A stretch of DNA of 64,000 bases from Littorina saxatilis (taxonomy: Eukaryota > Mollusca > Gastropoda > Littorinimorpha > Littorinidae), in contig NC_090258.1 in NCBI RefSeq assembly GCF_037325665.1, positions 38,370,956 to 38,434,955 on the forward strand, given 5' to 3'. Position 1 is the first letter of the stretch. Each line of letters opens with the position of its first letter. Of the stretch, positions 51,990 through 61,531 are shown piece by piece. The notes below the pieces were generated by a model that saw only the letters and a program-made list of their open reading frames with translations, was not told where the DNA came from and searched no databases. The translations under genes were made by a program, and so were the position numbers.

Positions 51990-54900
51990 TCAAATCTTAA
52001 AATAAAGACCAGACTCCTTTAAAAACCCAAAAAGAGCTGAAGAGCTGACCTCTGTAAAAATACTTTTCAAACTCGAGGTGCCAAAATACTTTTCTCGTTG
52101 ATCATACAGATCAGCACACTCGGTGAGAAAATGACTCACAGTAAAACCGGTATCACATGCGTAGCACCATGGTGCCTCTTCTCTTTTAAGCAGATGAACA
52201 TGAGTGAGATAAGTGTGACCAGTATGTAACCTGGCCAAAACACTTTCTTCTTTTCTACTTGAAGCCACTAAAGGAAGTGGCTTTAAAAGGTCAGGAAGAG
52301 TTTTATACAATTTGTTTTCCGTGCAGGCAGACCAACGGTTTTGCCAGAGTTTTAAGCTGTAACAAAGGGTCTTCCTACGCAAGTCAGTAAAAGGAACAGA
52401 CTGCTCAGGGAGACGAGTAACCGTCAAATCTAGAGCATCCTTTGCTGCCTTGTCAGCAACCTCGTTGCCGTTTATGCCCATATGACTGGGCGCCCACATA
52501 AAATTGATAATCTTGCCTTCAGAAATAAGTTTAGTATGAAGGTCGTGAATGTCGACTAAAAAAGGATGAGTAAACTTTCTGGTGGATATCGCTTCAAGAG
52601 CTGAAAGCGAATCAGATACAATCAAAAAAGACTGATGTCTGGATTGATAAATTAATTTTAATGCCAAGATGATGGTCCTAAGTTCCGCCGAATACATCGA
52701 CGAACCATTAGGGAGCCGGAGTTGTAGTGGTTGATGTAATTTCTTGTTAGAAACTGCTGCCGCAGCAGCTGAATCATCTTTGAGAGAGCCGTCAGTAAAA
52801 ATAAATTCATACTCTGTGTACTTTGAGCACTGCTCAAGAAACAGCTGCCTAAAGACAGAGTCCGAGGTTTCATTCTTCTTGAAAGAAGTTAGGGAAAAAT
52901 TGACGGTTGGGTTTTCCAACTGCCAGGGTGGAGTGTTTGTTGTCAAAGGATCGTCACAGACAGAATCAATATCTATAACAGCCCTTTCACATTCAGAAAG
53001 CATACGTATGCCGAAAGTTGGTATTTCAGTAGGTTTGGCTAAAAATTTGTCCTTCAGAATGGGATTAATAACACATTCATGAGCAGGGTTTTCGGGGTTT
53101 GCCTTTAGCTTTAGGTAGTAGTTCATGGAAAGCCGAAGTCTGCGGATCTCCAGAGGAGGTTCTCGCGACTCGGCATACAAACTATCCACTGGTGTTGTGC
53201 GAAAAGCACCCAAACAAACTCTCAGACCCTGATGGTGGATGGGATCTAAGGCCTTGAGGACATTTCTCTTTGCAGAACCATAAACAATACAACCGTAGTC
53301 CAGCTGTGGACGGACAAGAGACCGATACAGGCGTAACAGTGTTGCCCTGTCAGCCCCCCAATCCGTGTGACTTATAACTTTGAGAACGTTGAGACCCTTT
53401 TGACATTTGGTTCTTAAATATTTGATGTGGGGTAAAAACGTAAGGTTGCTGTCAAAAATCAGACCAAGAAATTTGACTTGTTTAGAAACTTTAATCTTAT
53501 GGTTGTTTATGAAAAGAGAAGGCTGAAGAACTTGATGTTTTTTCCTGTGGAAATGAATACATTCTGTTTTAGCCAGGGAAAATTTGAACCCGTTCTCTTG
53601 AACCCATTTTTGAATTTTGGAAATACACAGCTGAAGCTGCCGTTCAACCCCAGCTAATGTTCTTCCCTTGGCAGAAATTTGAAAATCATCAACAAAAAGA
53701 GATTTGTCGATGCCAGACTGGACGTGTTTGACGATGTTATTGATTTTAATGTTAAAAAGTAACGGTGATAAAATACTCCCTTGAGGAACTCCCATCTCCT
53801 GTTCAAAAGAATCGGAGAAAGTAGAACCTACTCGGACCTTAAACTCCCTTTCGGCAAGAAAATTTGAAATAAAAATGGGAAGATTCCCATCAAACCCTAA
53901 GGTTTTAAGATCTGATAAAATACCATGCTTCCACGTTGTGTCATTCGCCTTTTCCAAATCGAACAAGACGGACACAACGTGCTCTCCGCTTACCAGAGGG
54001 TTACGAACAAACGATTCAAAACGAATCAAATGATCCGTTGTACTTTTCTGTTTTCGGAAACCGCACTGGACTATGTCCAAAGCGTCGATCCTTTCCAAGT
54101 GCCACAGTAACCGCTCATGCACCAGTCTCTCCATCGTCTTACAAAGACAGCTGGTTAAGGCAATTGGCCGATAATTATTTGGATCCGAATGATCCTTTCC
54201 GGGTTTCGGGATGGGAATAATTATGGCCTTTCGCCAGTCAGGAGGAAAAGTTCCAGTAGACCAGATATGATTAAAAATAGTTAAAAGAACTGTCAGGACG
54301 TTTTCAGGGAGATGACCCAAAAGTTGATAATGGATATCATCCTGCCCTGTAGCTGAGTCATTGGATTTTAAAATGGCATCCTTTAACTCGTACATCGAGA
54401 AAGGAGAATTGTAATCTTCCAAATTGGCAGAATCAAAGGAAACGGGTGTAGCTTCAGATTTATCTTTAACTTTTTGAAACTCTTCAGAATAATGTTCTGA
54501 AGAAGAGTTATGATTTATTGTTGAAGCCAAGATATTCGCCACATTTTTCTTGTTGGTTATTACTCGACCATGTTGTTTGAGGCATTGGACAACCTCTTTA
54601 CGATTTTTACCTTTAATCTTACGGATAATCTGCCATACCTTCTTGCTTGAAGTTTTGAAATTAAGTTGAGAACAGAAATTGCGCCAAGAGGCTTTTTTAC
54701 TCTTTTTATAAATAAAACGGCTTTGAGCTCGAAGTTTTTGGTGAGCGATCTTATTTGCCGACGTAGGGTATTGGAACATATGCCGTTGAGCTCGTTTACG
54801 CTCCTGATTGACAGCTTGGCACTCTTCGTTAAACCAAGGTGTTTTTGGACCTTTGGGTTTAGAGGAAGATTTGGGTATGCTGTCTTTTGCACATTGCACC

Positions 54901-55664
54901 AAAAGGGTGGAAAAGGTTAAAGCCGGGTCTTCAGAATTTAGAACTTCTGGGGTTATTTGTCCTGAAGTGGAAAGACGAAATAAATCCCAGTTAGCTTTGG
55001 AAAATTTCCAGTGTGGAAGGGCTTCCTCGCCCTGATCCTCTTCAAAACTGACAAAACAGGGAAAATGGTCACTTCCACACAGATCCGAATGGACAGACCA
55101 TTTCAAATCAAGAAATAAAGATGGGTGGCAGATAGCTAAGTCCAAATGAGATTTTTCTCCAGATTGAGTTAAAAAAGTACCCTCTCCGGAATTTAAAAGA
55201 CACAAATCCAAGTTATCGATGACATCTTCGATAATCTTTCCTTGAATGTTGGAAGATTCACTCCCCCAACGTCGGGAATGGCCGTTAAAATCCCCTACCA
55301 AAAGGAACGGGGTTGGTAATTGATGTATTAAGTTTTCTAGGTCATTTTTTGTGACCGTAGTAGATGGCGACAGATACAAGGAACAAACAGTTATAGTTCT
55401 ATTACAAGAAATGCGAGCCGCTATTGCCTCAAGGTTCGTGTCCAAATGGACCTGATTATAAAGAAAATCAGAACGGATACAAAGTGCATTACCTCGGCCC
55501 GAAGACCGTAATAAGCAAATATACCCAGGTAAGGACATAGTTTTGTTTGGGCCAATAAGTGTTTCCTGTAAACAGACTGCAATGGGGTTATGCTTCAAGA
55601 GGAGATGGAGTTCCTCCTGATTGGCATTAAAACCTCTGACATTCCATTGTAATATTGTAGCCAT
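51990..55664 (-). CDS. LINE-B ORF2: endonuclease/reverse transcriptase/RNase H (1224 aa)
   Basis: Target-primed reverse transcription enzyme. Endonuclease about 1-205: QWNVRGFNAN, CLQET (E34), GDFNGHSRRWGS (D125), GSDHF (D199, H200). Reverse transcriptase about 480-760: IIPIPKPGKD, NYRPIALTSCLCKTMERLV, CGFRKQKSTTDHLI, LFDLEKANDTTW (D569), GVPQGSILSPLLFN, LFVDDFQI (657-660), KFLGLIFD. RNase H about 953-1080: FIFTDGS (D958), MYSAELR (E994), IVSDSLSA (D1018), FMWAPSHMGINGNEVADKAA (D1071). The C-terminal CYACDTGFTVSHFLTEC is a CCHC-type finger. Length is normal. One oddity: residue 574 is N where LINE-A and the older B relative have Y. Confidence 0.96.
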   Translation of the reverse strand: MATILQWNVRGFNANQEELHLLLKHNPIAVCLQETLIGPNKTMSLPGYICLLRSSGRGNALCIRSDFLYNQVHLDTNLEAIAARISCNRTITVCSLYLSPSTTVTKNDLENLIHQLPTPFLLVGDFNGHSRRWGSESSNIQGKIIEDVIDNLDLCLLNSGEGTFLTQSGEKSHLDLAICHPSLFLDLKWSVHSDLCGSDHFPCFVSFEEDQGEEALPHWKFSKANWDLFRLSTSGQITPEVLNSEDPALTFSTLLVQCAKDSIPKSSSKPKGPKTPWFNEECQAVNQERKRAQRHMFQYPTSANKIAHQKLRAQSRFIYKKSKKASWRNFCSQLNFKTSSKKVWQIIRKIKGKNRKEVVQCLKQHGRVITNKKNVANILASTINHNSSSEHYSEEFQKVKDKSEATPVSFDSANLEDYNSPFSMYELKDAILKSNDSATGQDDIHYQLLGHLPENVLTVLLTIFNHIWSTGTFPPDWRKAIIIPIPKPGKDHSDPNNYRPIALTSCLCKTMERLVHERLLWHLERIDALDIVQCGFRKQKSTTDHLIRFESFVRNPLVSGEHVVSVLFDLEKANDTTWKHGILSDLKTLGFDGNLPIFISNFLAEREFKVRVGSTFSDSFEQEMGVPQGSILSPLLFNIKINNIVKHVQSGIDKSLFVDDFQISAKGRTLAGVERQLQLCISKIQKWVQENGFKFSLAKTECIHFHRKKHQVLQPSLFINNHKIKVSKQVKFLGLIFDSNLTFLPHIKYLRTKCQKGLNVLKVISHTDWGADRATLLRLYRSLVRPQLDYGCIVYGSAKRNVLKALDPIHHQGLRVCLGAFRTTPVDSLYAESREPPLEIRRLRLSMNYYLKLKANPENPAHECVINPILKDKFLAKPTEIPTFGIRMLSECERAVIDIDSVCDDPLTTNTPPWQLENPTVNFSLTSFKKNETSDSVFRQLFLEQCSKYTEYEFIFTDGSLKDDSAAAAAVSNKKLHQPLQLRLPNGSSMYSAELRTIILALKLIYQSRHQSFLIVSDSLSALEAISTRKFTHPFLVDIHDLHTKLISEGKIINFMWAPSHMGINGNEVADKAAKDALDLTVTRLPEQSVPFTDLRRKTLCYSLKLWQNRWSACTENKLYKTLPDLLKPLPLVASSRKEESVLARLHTGHTYLTHVHLLKREEAPWCYACDTGFTVSHFLTECADLYDQREKYFGTSSLKSIFTEVSSSALFGFLKESGLYFKI

Positions 55665-55699
55665 TAAAAAGTACTAGTTCTTTAAAAACAATTAAAACA

Positions 55700-57220
55700 T
55701 TATTCCATGTCCGATCCTCTATTCCCCTCCGACGCAGGGTAGAATCGGTTTACTTCTTCCAATTCCGACTCCTCCCCCCCGTCGGACAAGGGGGAGTATC
55801 GGTTTGCCAAAAGAGTGAGTGATTTATCTCCCTTCTTTTGTCTGGCAGAAGCGCCAGGTTTGACCCTGGTCTTTGTGGGTGATCTGGACGATCTACCCTG
55901 GGAGTTTGGTCTTGGTGACTGGACGGAAGGGTTCAATCTTCCGATCGAACTCGACCGTCCAGCCCCCGAAGACCCGGCGGAACAGTTGGAGGATGATTTA
56001 TTCCTCCACTTTGCTCTGGCTTTGGCAGCTTTTTGCGTGGCTGACTGCGTGTCACATTTATCTGAAATATTCTCAGTGTCCTGCTCTGTACCGACTTCAG
56101 TCGTAACTGACGTATGGGATTTGGCAATCTCAGCAGCCGTAGCCGCCCTCTCAACATCAAGGACATCAACAGTTGCACCCACTCCAGACTGACTCGACAG
56201 CCTTTCGACAACAGCTTCTAGACGATCAATCTTTTTGATCAGACGATCCAGAACTGAAGTGAATTTGTCAAGAAAGCTGTCAAAAGACGGAGGGACAGTC
56301 TGTGCCACAGAAGGAGTACCAGCAACCCTGGAATAAGATACCGAGGGCTGCGCCATCTGTGACATGACTTTCTGTTTTGCTTCTGCAAAAGAACATCTTT
56401 CCGCTGTGCGAACCTTCTGAATTGATTCTTCCACCTTGAACAGAGGACAATCTTTTGACGATGAGGAGTGGTCTCCCTTGCAGTTGTGACACTGTTTGGG
56501 ACCTCTACACTCACCGTCATGCTTTTCTGCAGCACAGTCTCTGCACATTTCCCTGCCCTTACAGTGTTTGCTACCGTGCCCAAAACGTTGGCAACGGAAG
56601 CACCTCAGGGGCGAGGGAACAAACAGTGATACTGGAACAATCTCAAACAAAACAATGATCCTCTTTGGTGGAATTGCCGTGCAAAAGGTGAGGAACAATG
56701 TGTTTGTCTCCACCTTCCTTCCGTCTCTGTCCGTTCTGGTGACGCGGTGAACGTCGATGACGCCCTGCGACGCCAAGCCTTCTTTCAGCTCCGCACAACT
56801 CATTCCCTGGAAATGGTACGAACGTACCACACCCCGAGAGGTGTTCAAGGATGAGTGGCGGGTTACTGAGACTGCGAAACACATCGACCCAACATCCAGG
56901 GTAGAGTCGTGTCTTGCCAAAAGCATATCGGACAGTTTCTTGGTGGGACAGTCCACCAAGAAGCTACCGTCTCTTTGTCTCTTCACCGTCTGAATATACT
57001 GTGATATTCCTCGAAACCACTTCTCCAAAACAAATGGAGAAATCTTTTGGGTTTCAGACTTAAAGTGAACCACAAGGAATCGGGGCCAAGCCCCCTTCAC
57101 ACCTGCTGTAGAAGCAGCAGCTTCTGCTTCGTTATCACTGTCAGAATCTCTATCATTAACAGCTTTTCTCTTCTTATACAAAGTTTGAAGATTAGAGGTT
57201 TTCATAGCACGCAGGCTCAA
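55700..57220 (-). CDS. LINE-B ORF1: zinc-knuckle protein (506 aa)
   Basis: RNA-binding partner of ORF2. Starts MSLRAMKTSNLQTLYKKRKA; initiation at the second ATG (MKTSN) is equally possible. Order: acidic DRDSDSDNEAEAA, conserved KISPFVLEKWFRGISQYI and GSFLVDCPTKKLSDMLL, ETNTLFLTFCTA, three knuckles (RCFRCQRFGHGSKHC; MCRDCAAEKHDGEC; CHNCKGDHSSSSKDC), a coil FTSVLDRLIKKIDRLEAVVE, and a basic Ser-rich tail. Complete and undamaged. Confidence 0.93.
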   Translation of the reverse strand: MSLRAMKTSNLQTLYKKRKAVNDRDSDSDNEAEAAASTAGVKGAWPRFLVVHFKSETQKISPFVLEKWFRGISQYIQTVKRQRDGSFLVDCPTKKLSDMLLARHDSTLDVGSMCFAVSVTRHSSLNTSRGVVRSYHFQGMSCAELKEGLASQGVIDVHRVTRTDRDGRKVETNTLFLTFCTAIPPKRIIVLFEIVPVSLFVPSPLRCFRCQRFGHGSKHCKGREMCRDCAAEKHDGECRGPKQCHNCKGDHSSSSKDCPLFKVEESIQKVRTAERCSFAEAKQKVMSQMAQPSVSYSRVAGTPSVAQTVPPSFDSFLDKFTSVLDRLIKKIDRLEAVVERLSSQSGVGATVDVLDVERAATAAEIAKSHTSVTTEVGTEQDTENISDKCDTQSATQKAAKARAKWRNKSSSNCSAGSSGAGRSSSIGRLNPSVQSPRPNSQGRSSRSPTKTRVKPGASARQKKGDKSLTLLANRYSPLSDGGEESELEEVNRFYPASEGNRGSDME

Positions 57221-57617
57221 TGAGGTGGGAAATACACGGTCACCCTTGTGAGAGCCCCCGTGACAAGGGAAGGGCCTAAAACTGTCATTTGGCGTCGACC
57301 CAAACTGAAACCAAACGCATGTGCTTACGACTGAATACTAAGGTGTCAGCCATTCATCCCCTGGTCACACATGACAAACTCGGGATTCACCATACTTTGG
57401 AAAATAAGTGAAGAATTTTATGGGTGAGAAAAGGAAAGTAAAAGGACATTGAGGAGGCAGAAATAGAGAAGAAACAAGAAAAAGAACCTAATTAGGTTCA
57501 CGGCATCGAGAGTGATGCGATCTTCTCTCTGAAGTTAGTAGAGAAGGCTCCCCCATCCACCACCCGGGGGACGCGCCTCTACGCCAATTAGGGGGCGCGA
57601 GGAATGTAAAATATATA

Positions 57618-58399
57618 CGTAAGTAATTTGAAATACAATGCTGATCATAAGCCTGATTTTTACTTTCCACATCGCTCTCTCCACAACTCAGTCGAGTCAG
57701 TGCTGAGTGCTCGGATTCTGAACATTGTCGAAGGTGAACTTTCTGCGCATCGATTTCTTTCGATGTAATTGTAAGCGTTTAGTCTACCAACCCGAAGAAC
57801 ACATTTGCACATTCGAGTAAAATCTGTCGTGTGAAAACGTTCAGAGTGCTGTGCTTCATTTGAGTCTATAGAGTATAGTTTCTCAGGTCACAGTGCATGC
57901 TGACTTGTCAGTAACAGTCACTGACTGTCACTATAATGTCAGTGTTACAGAAGTTCAGCCACTGGTCATGGAAAATTAAAGTGTATTTATTGGTAAGGGA
58001 ATTTGATCAACTTTTATGGGTTGATCTATGAACATTCCAGATGAAAGTCTTTAAACCGAGTCAAAATTGATGTGAACAAAAACATTCATTACTACAAAAT
58101 TCTTCAAGTTTAACCTAATAAAACAAAAACCAGCACCCCTTTGTCACATTTGTGTTGGGAACACACTGACCACTAGCAATATCTGCAACTTGATAAGATG
58201 GTCACATGGGGGGGGGGGGGGGGGGGGGTGGACATGCATGTTGAGGCAACACAAAATACTTTATTGTGTATGCTTTTTTTTATCCAGATACTTGCGGCAA
58301 AAATGGACTACTACCCTCATTACACCAGAGGTAGGAGGATGAGTGGTCCTCATGGCTTTACGCAATAATTCAGGTAAGAAAAGCTAAGACAAAAACTTT
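57618..58399. other. Non-coding; poly-G run
   Basis: Contains poly-G at 58208-58228. After TTTTATCCAG (about 58288) a short open stretch ILAAKMDYYPHYTRG ends at a GTAGGA donor-like site; too short to call. Otherwise nothing recognised. Confidence 0.4.
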
Positions 58400-58746
58400 C
58401 TTTCTTTATCTTTATTTGGTGTTTGACGTCGTTTTCAACCACGAAGGTTATATCGCGACGGGGAAAGGGGGGAGATGGGATAGAGCCACTTGTCAATTGT
58501 TTCTTGTTCACAAAAGCACTAATCAAAAATTTGCTCCAGGGGCTTGCAACGTAGTACAATATATTACCTTACTGGGAGAATGCAAGTTTCCAGTACAACA
58601 TTTCTTACATACTGCTTGACTAAAATCTTTACAAAAATTGACTATATTCTATACAAGAAACACTTAACAAGGGTAAAAGGAGAAACAGAATCCGTTAGTC
58701 GCCTCTTACGACATGCTGGGGAGCATCGGGTAAATTCTTTCCCCTA
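58400..58746 (-). mobile_element. Longer family C copy (347 bp)
   Basis: Closely matches 45558-45943: tail GACGTCAAACACCAAATAAAG plus upstream CATGTCGTAAGAGGCGACTA in reverse complement. Target duplication not clear. Confidence 0.8.
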
Positions 58747-58972
58747 ACTTGCATGAATTATTTCCAGTTAATCAAAGTGACTACCTTTGGCCTGCCCTTT
58801 GGCTTTATTATGAGTGGACTTACTGCTGTTTGACTTTGGAGGGCAGAGCTAGAATGGGCACTTTCCTTCGTCGCTTTGATGCGGATGTAATGCCTTCACT
58901 ACGGTTCTTGCCAGACACAGCTTTTTGATCTGATGAGGCCCCCACCTGTTCAATTACACATTAAGTAATTAA

Positions 58973-59125
58973 CATGCTTCCATTTGAAACTTCGAAGTCT
59001 TCATCGATTGACGCCCGACAAAAGCTAATTGAAGCCCGACGGAGCGAAGCGACAGAGGGCTTCAATTAGACTTTGGGAGGGCGTCAATCCACGATGAAGA
59101 CCGAGAAGTTTCAAATGGAAGCATG
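58973..59125. mobile_element. Foldback MITE with TTAA duplication
   Basis: Arms of about 47 bp, CATGCTTCCATTTGAAACTT... and its inverse, with TTAA on each side (58969-58972, 59126-59129). 153 bp in total. Likely mobilised by a piggyBac- or Kolobok-type transposase. Confidence 0.8.
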
Positions 59126-59508
59126 TTAATGTTATTGTAATTGAATCTGACGACAATCTCTTTCCTGCTTTCATGCGGTTGTAAACAGACAGAATCATCT
59201 GTTCTGTTCAAACACTACTTTCAGTCCACCTACCTGCAAAGGTCAAGTCCCAAGAAAATATGTCTCTGTATTCCTATCGTATCACTCTGCTCCTGTTTTG
59301 TTTTCTTTCACAAACATTTTCCCTTCTTTTTTGACGGGTGTCTGGACAGCAAATACCCATGAGTGGTTTATTTTCCAGTAATCAACTCGTGGTCATTGTT
59401 TAAGCTCTATTTAATGACCGGTAATTTTTAATGAGTTGGGGCATTCTGACCAATCACAGGATCTGTTTCATTAAAACGCAAACTTGATTGAATTACAATT
59501 AACATTAA
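59126..59508. mobile_element. Probable MITE next to the foldback MITE
   Basis: TTAATGTTATTGTAATTGAAT at the left and its near inverse (59486-59508) at the right. The interior is non-coding. Boundaries tentative because the foldback MITE sits on its left end. Confidence 0.5.
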
Positions 59509-59692
59509 CCAGAAAAGCCTTTTAACATATGATAATTATAAGAATAACTTTGAATGTAATTAGAAAATTGTTTGCCATTTGAAGAATATTCATACCATAA
59601 GACTAAATTGTTGAAAAGTGTCAAATGTACTGAAAGTAGATGGCTTTGTCAACTGACCATAAATACAATTGGTTCTTGTGCCTGTTGTATAG

Positions 59693-59845
59693 GATTAGGA
59701 GCACCTGAAAGAGAAGGAACAATGGAACAGAAAGTACCAGCAGGAGGTCGACAGTCTGTCATTCCACAACTAGCAGCTGTCCAAACGAGTTGTGGTACTG
59801 CAAGAGGAGCTGGAGGCCGTCGAGTCACAGAAGAAAAAACACAAG
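59693..59845 (+). pseudogene. PPP1R21: PPP1R21-like coiled-coil exon with in-frame stops
   Basis: A 153-bp segment after acceptor GTTGTATAG, ending at AAG|GTTGGC, phase 0 at both ends. Translation: D, stop, EHLKEKEQWNRKYQQEVDSL, SFHN, stop, QLSKRVVVLQEELEAVE, SQKKKHK. It matches the N-terminal coil of PPP1R21 (KLRAQ-type endosomal protein; human LKEQLKMKDQSLRKLQQEMD, SLTFRNLQLAKRV as I recall it) residue by residue without gaps. Two TAG codons fall inside, one at a CAG-like position in N-Q-L. No other PPP1R21 exons were found in the window, so this is a duplicated dead exon, or sequencing error, or part of a broken gene. Confidence 0.6.
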
Positions 59846-60666
59846 GTTGGCACATTTCTTTAAAGCAGTAAAGCGGTAATCAAGACACCAGCATTAACTT
59901 GACAGATACAGATTTTTTCTTCGTTGAATAGGGTTGAAGGCATGGCTATCATATTCCTTGGTGGTGGCAATTCCGTTCAATATGTTTTTGTAACGTCTGT
60001 GAAATATATACTTTTCCCATAAAACTGAAAGCTTAGTGTTACTGCGACTTCATTTTATCATACTTATTTTCATAGTGTGGCATTTTTCGGTTCTCATCTT
60101 TGTTTTGCCAATACATTAACCTTTACTTTAATTGTTTAAAGTTTTAACAAAAACTTACAATGGTAGGAACCCAAGAAAAAGTCCACCCCTCTGCTTTTTG
60201 AATGTAATCTATACCTGGCTAAAGTTTCAAATGTACATTAGTATTAGATAGGCCATGAAGCCTGTAAATGCCCCTTCTTGATCTTGTGATCATTTTATTG
60301 CTATTTATAGTACAGAAATGGGAACCCGTAAGATTTTGCCATATTTTGTACTCTTGATTTTCTAAATTACGATTGATACGGTCTGTGGAAAAAAAGAGAA
60401 ATAATTCCTAGACTTCTTGAGTTTCTACTTTCGGTTCACTCAGTTAGTGTAAAAAAACAACCTGTTACTATGGCCATTTTGAATCTCGTATGAAGTGACT
60501 AAACGAGATCAGTTGCGTTGATCAGCTCAAAGCGTGGAAAGCTCAATTTTTATCATGCAAAAACAACAACAAAGAGGTGGATCCTCAGCAGGAGCAAAGA
60601 AAAAGGCTGTTCGGGAACAGGAATTCCTTTCAACGTATGTTTTCCAAGTTTGACATCGATAGACAC
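59846..60666. other. Non-coding, nothing recognised
   Basis: AT-rich sequence with no domain or repeat that I can name. Confidence 0.45.
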
Positions 60667-61373
60667 TGCATGTCAAAGCTAGACTCATAGGGATCCTGAA
60701 ATTGACAACACCAAGAAAAGCCGCTGCCAGCATGTGGAGCATCACAGACTTTGTCTTTTGCAAAAGATCTACCCGAGGAACACACCGGCACGGTTGGCCT
60801 AGTGGTAAGGCGTCCGCCCCGTCATCGGGAGGTCGTGGGTTCGAACCCCGGCTGGGTCATACCTAAGACTTTAAAATTGGCAATCTAGTGGCTGCTCCGC
60901 CTGGCGTCTGGCATTATGGGGTTAGTGCTAGGACTGGTTGGTCCGGTGTCAGAATAATGTGACTGGGTGAGACATGAAGCCTGTTCTGCGACTTCTGTCT
61001 TGTGTGTGGCGCACGTTATATGTCAAAGCAGCACCGCCCTGATATGGCCCTTAGTGGTCGGCTGGGCGTTAAGCAAACAAACAAACAAACCCGAGGAACA
61101 GGGTGCAGTACATGCCAAAGCGATGTTATCCGAGCCGATAGTGAAAATGAATTTGTCATTGAGCACAGCAGATGTGATTTTACAAGCTGTCAAAAGTGTG
61201 TTTCCTGTCTTAAACATCGCGCAGAAGTCTAAGTGTTCCTGCAAGAAGGCTACAGCAATGATGAAACAGATGTCTAATGACATTAGGTCTTCTCTTAAAG
61301 AAAAAATCAACAAAGATTTGCATCTTTTTTTTATCAATGACGGTGTGTGCAGCATGTTTGAAATGACTGATTG
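60667..61373 (+). pseudogene. hAT-like transposase fragment split by a SINE
   Basis: Once the SINE is ignored the frame reads CGASQTLSFAKDLPEEQGAV, HAKAMLSEPIVKMNLSLSTA, DVILQAVKSVFPVLNIAQKS, KCSCKKATAMMKQMSNDIRS, then KEKINKDLHLFFINDGVCSM. The VHAEAL---F-V--NLSF...FPDS-IA-----R-K--- pattern is that of ZBED/hAT-type transposase-derived proteins, just before the DDE core. Upstream and downstream parts are missing. Confidence 0.55.
60783..61088 (+). mobile_element. tRNA-derived SINE, plus orientation
   Basis: Complete: CGGCACGGTTGGCCTAGTGG (A box), GGTTCGAACCCC (B box), body, tail AAGCAAACAAACAAAC. Flanked by ACCCGAGGAACA (60771-60782, 61089-61100). Confidence 0.95.
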
Positions 61374-61531
61374 AAAGTTATGTGGAGTACTCTCATTTTT
61401 CTGAAAATGCACGTAGCTTTTTTTTTTTTAAACTCCATGGCAAAATTGAGGTCCCCAGGTCTGTATTACATATATATATATATGCAACACATGCTTCTGT
61501 CAGTTAAAAGATATGATTTGTTTTTTATCAG

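Larger units (their letters stand above)
51792..57602 (-). mobile_element. Full-length LINE-B (I/Nimb-type), 5.81 kb
   Basis: Perfect 15-bp target duplication AATGTAAAATATATA at 51777-51791 and 57603-57617. 5' UTR 57602-57221, ORF1, 35-nt spacer, ORF2, 3' UTR of about 190 bp, and a TAAC-repeat tail. Both ORFs fully open, which implies very recent insertion. Related to LINE-A in domain plan but clearly different in sequence and tail. Confidence 0.96.
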
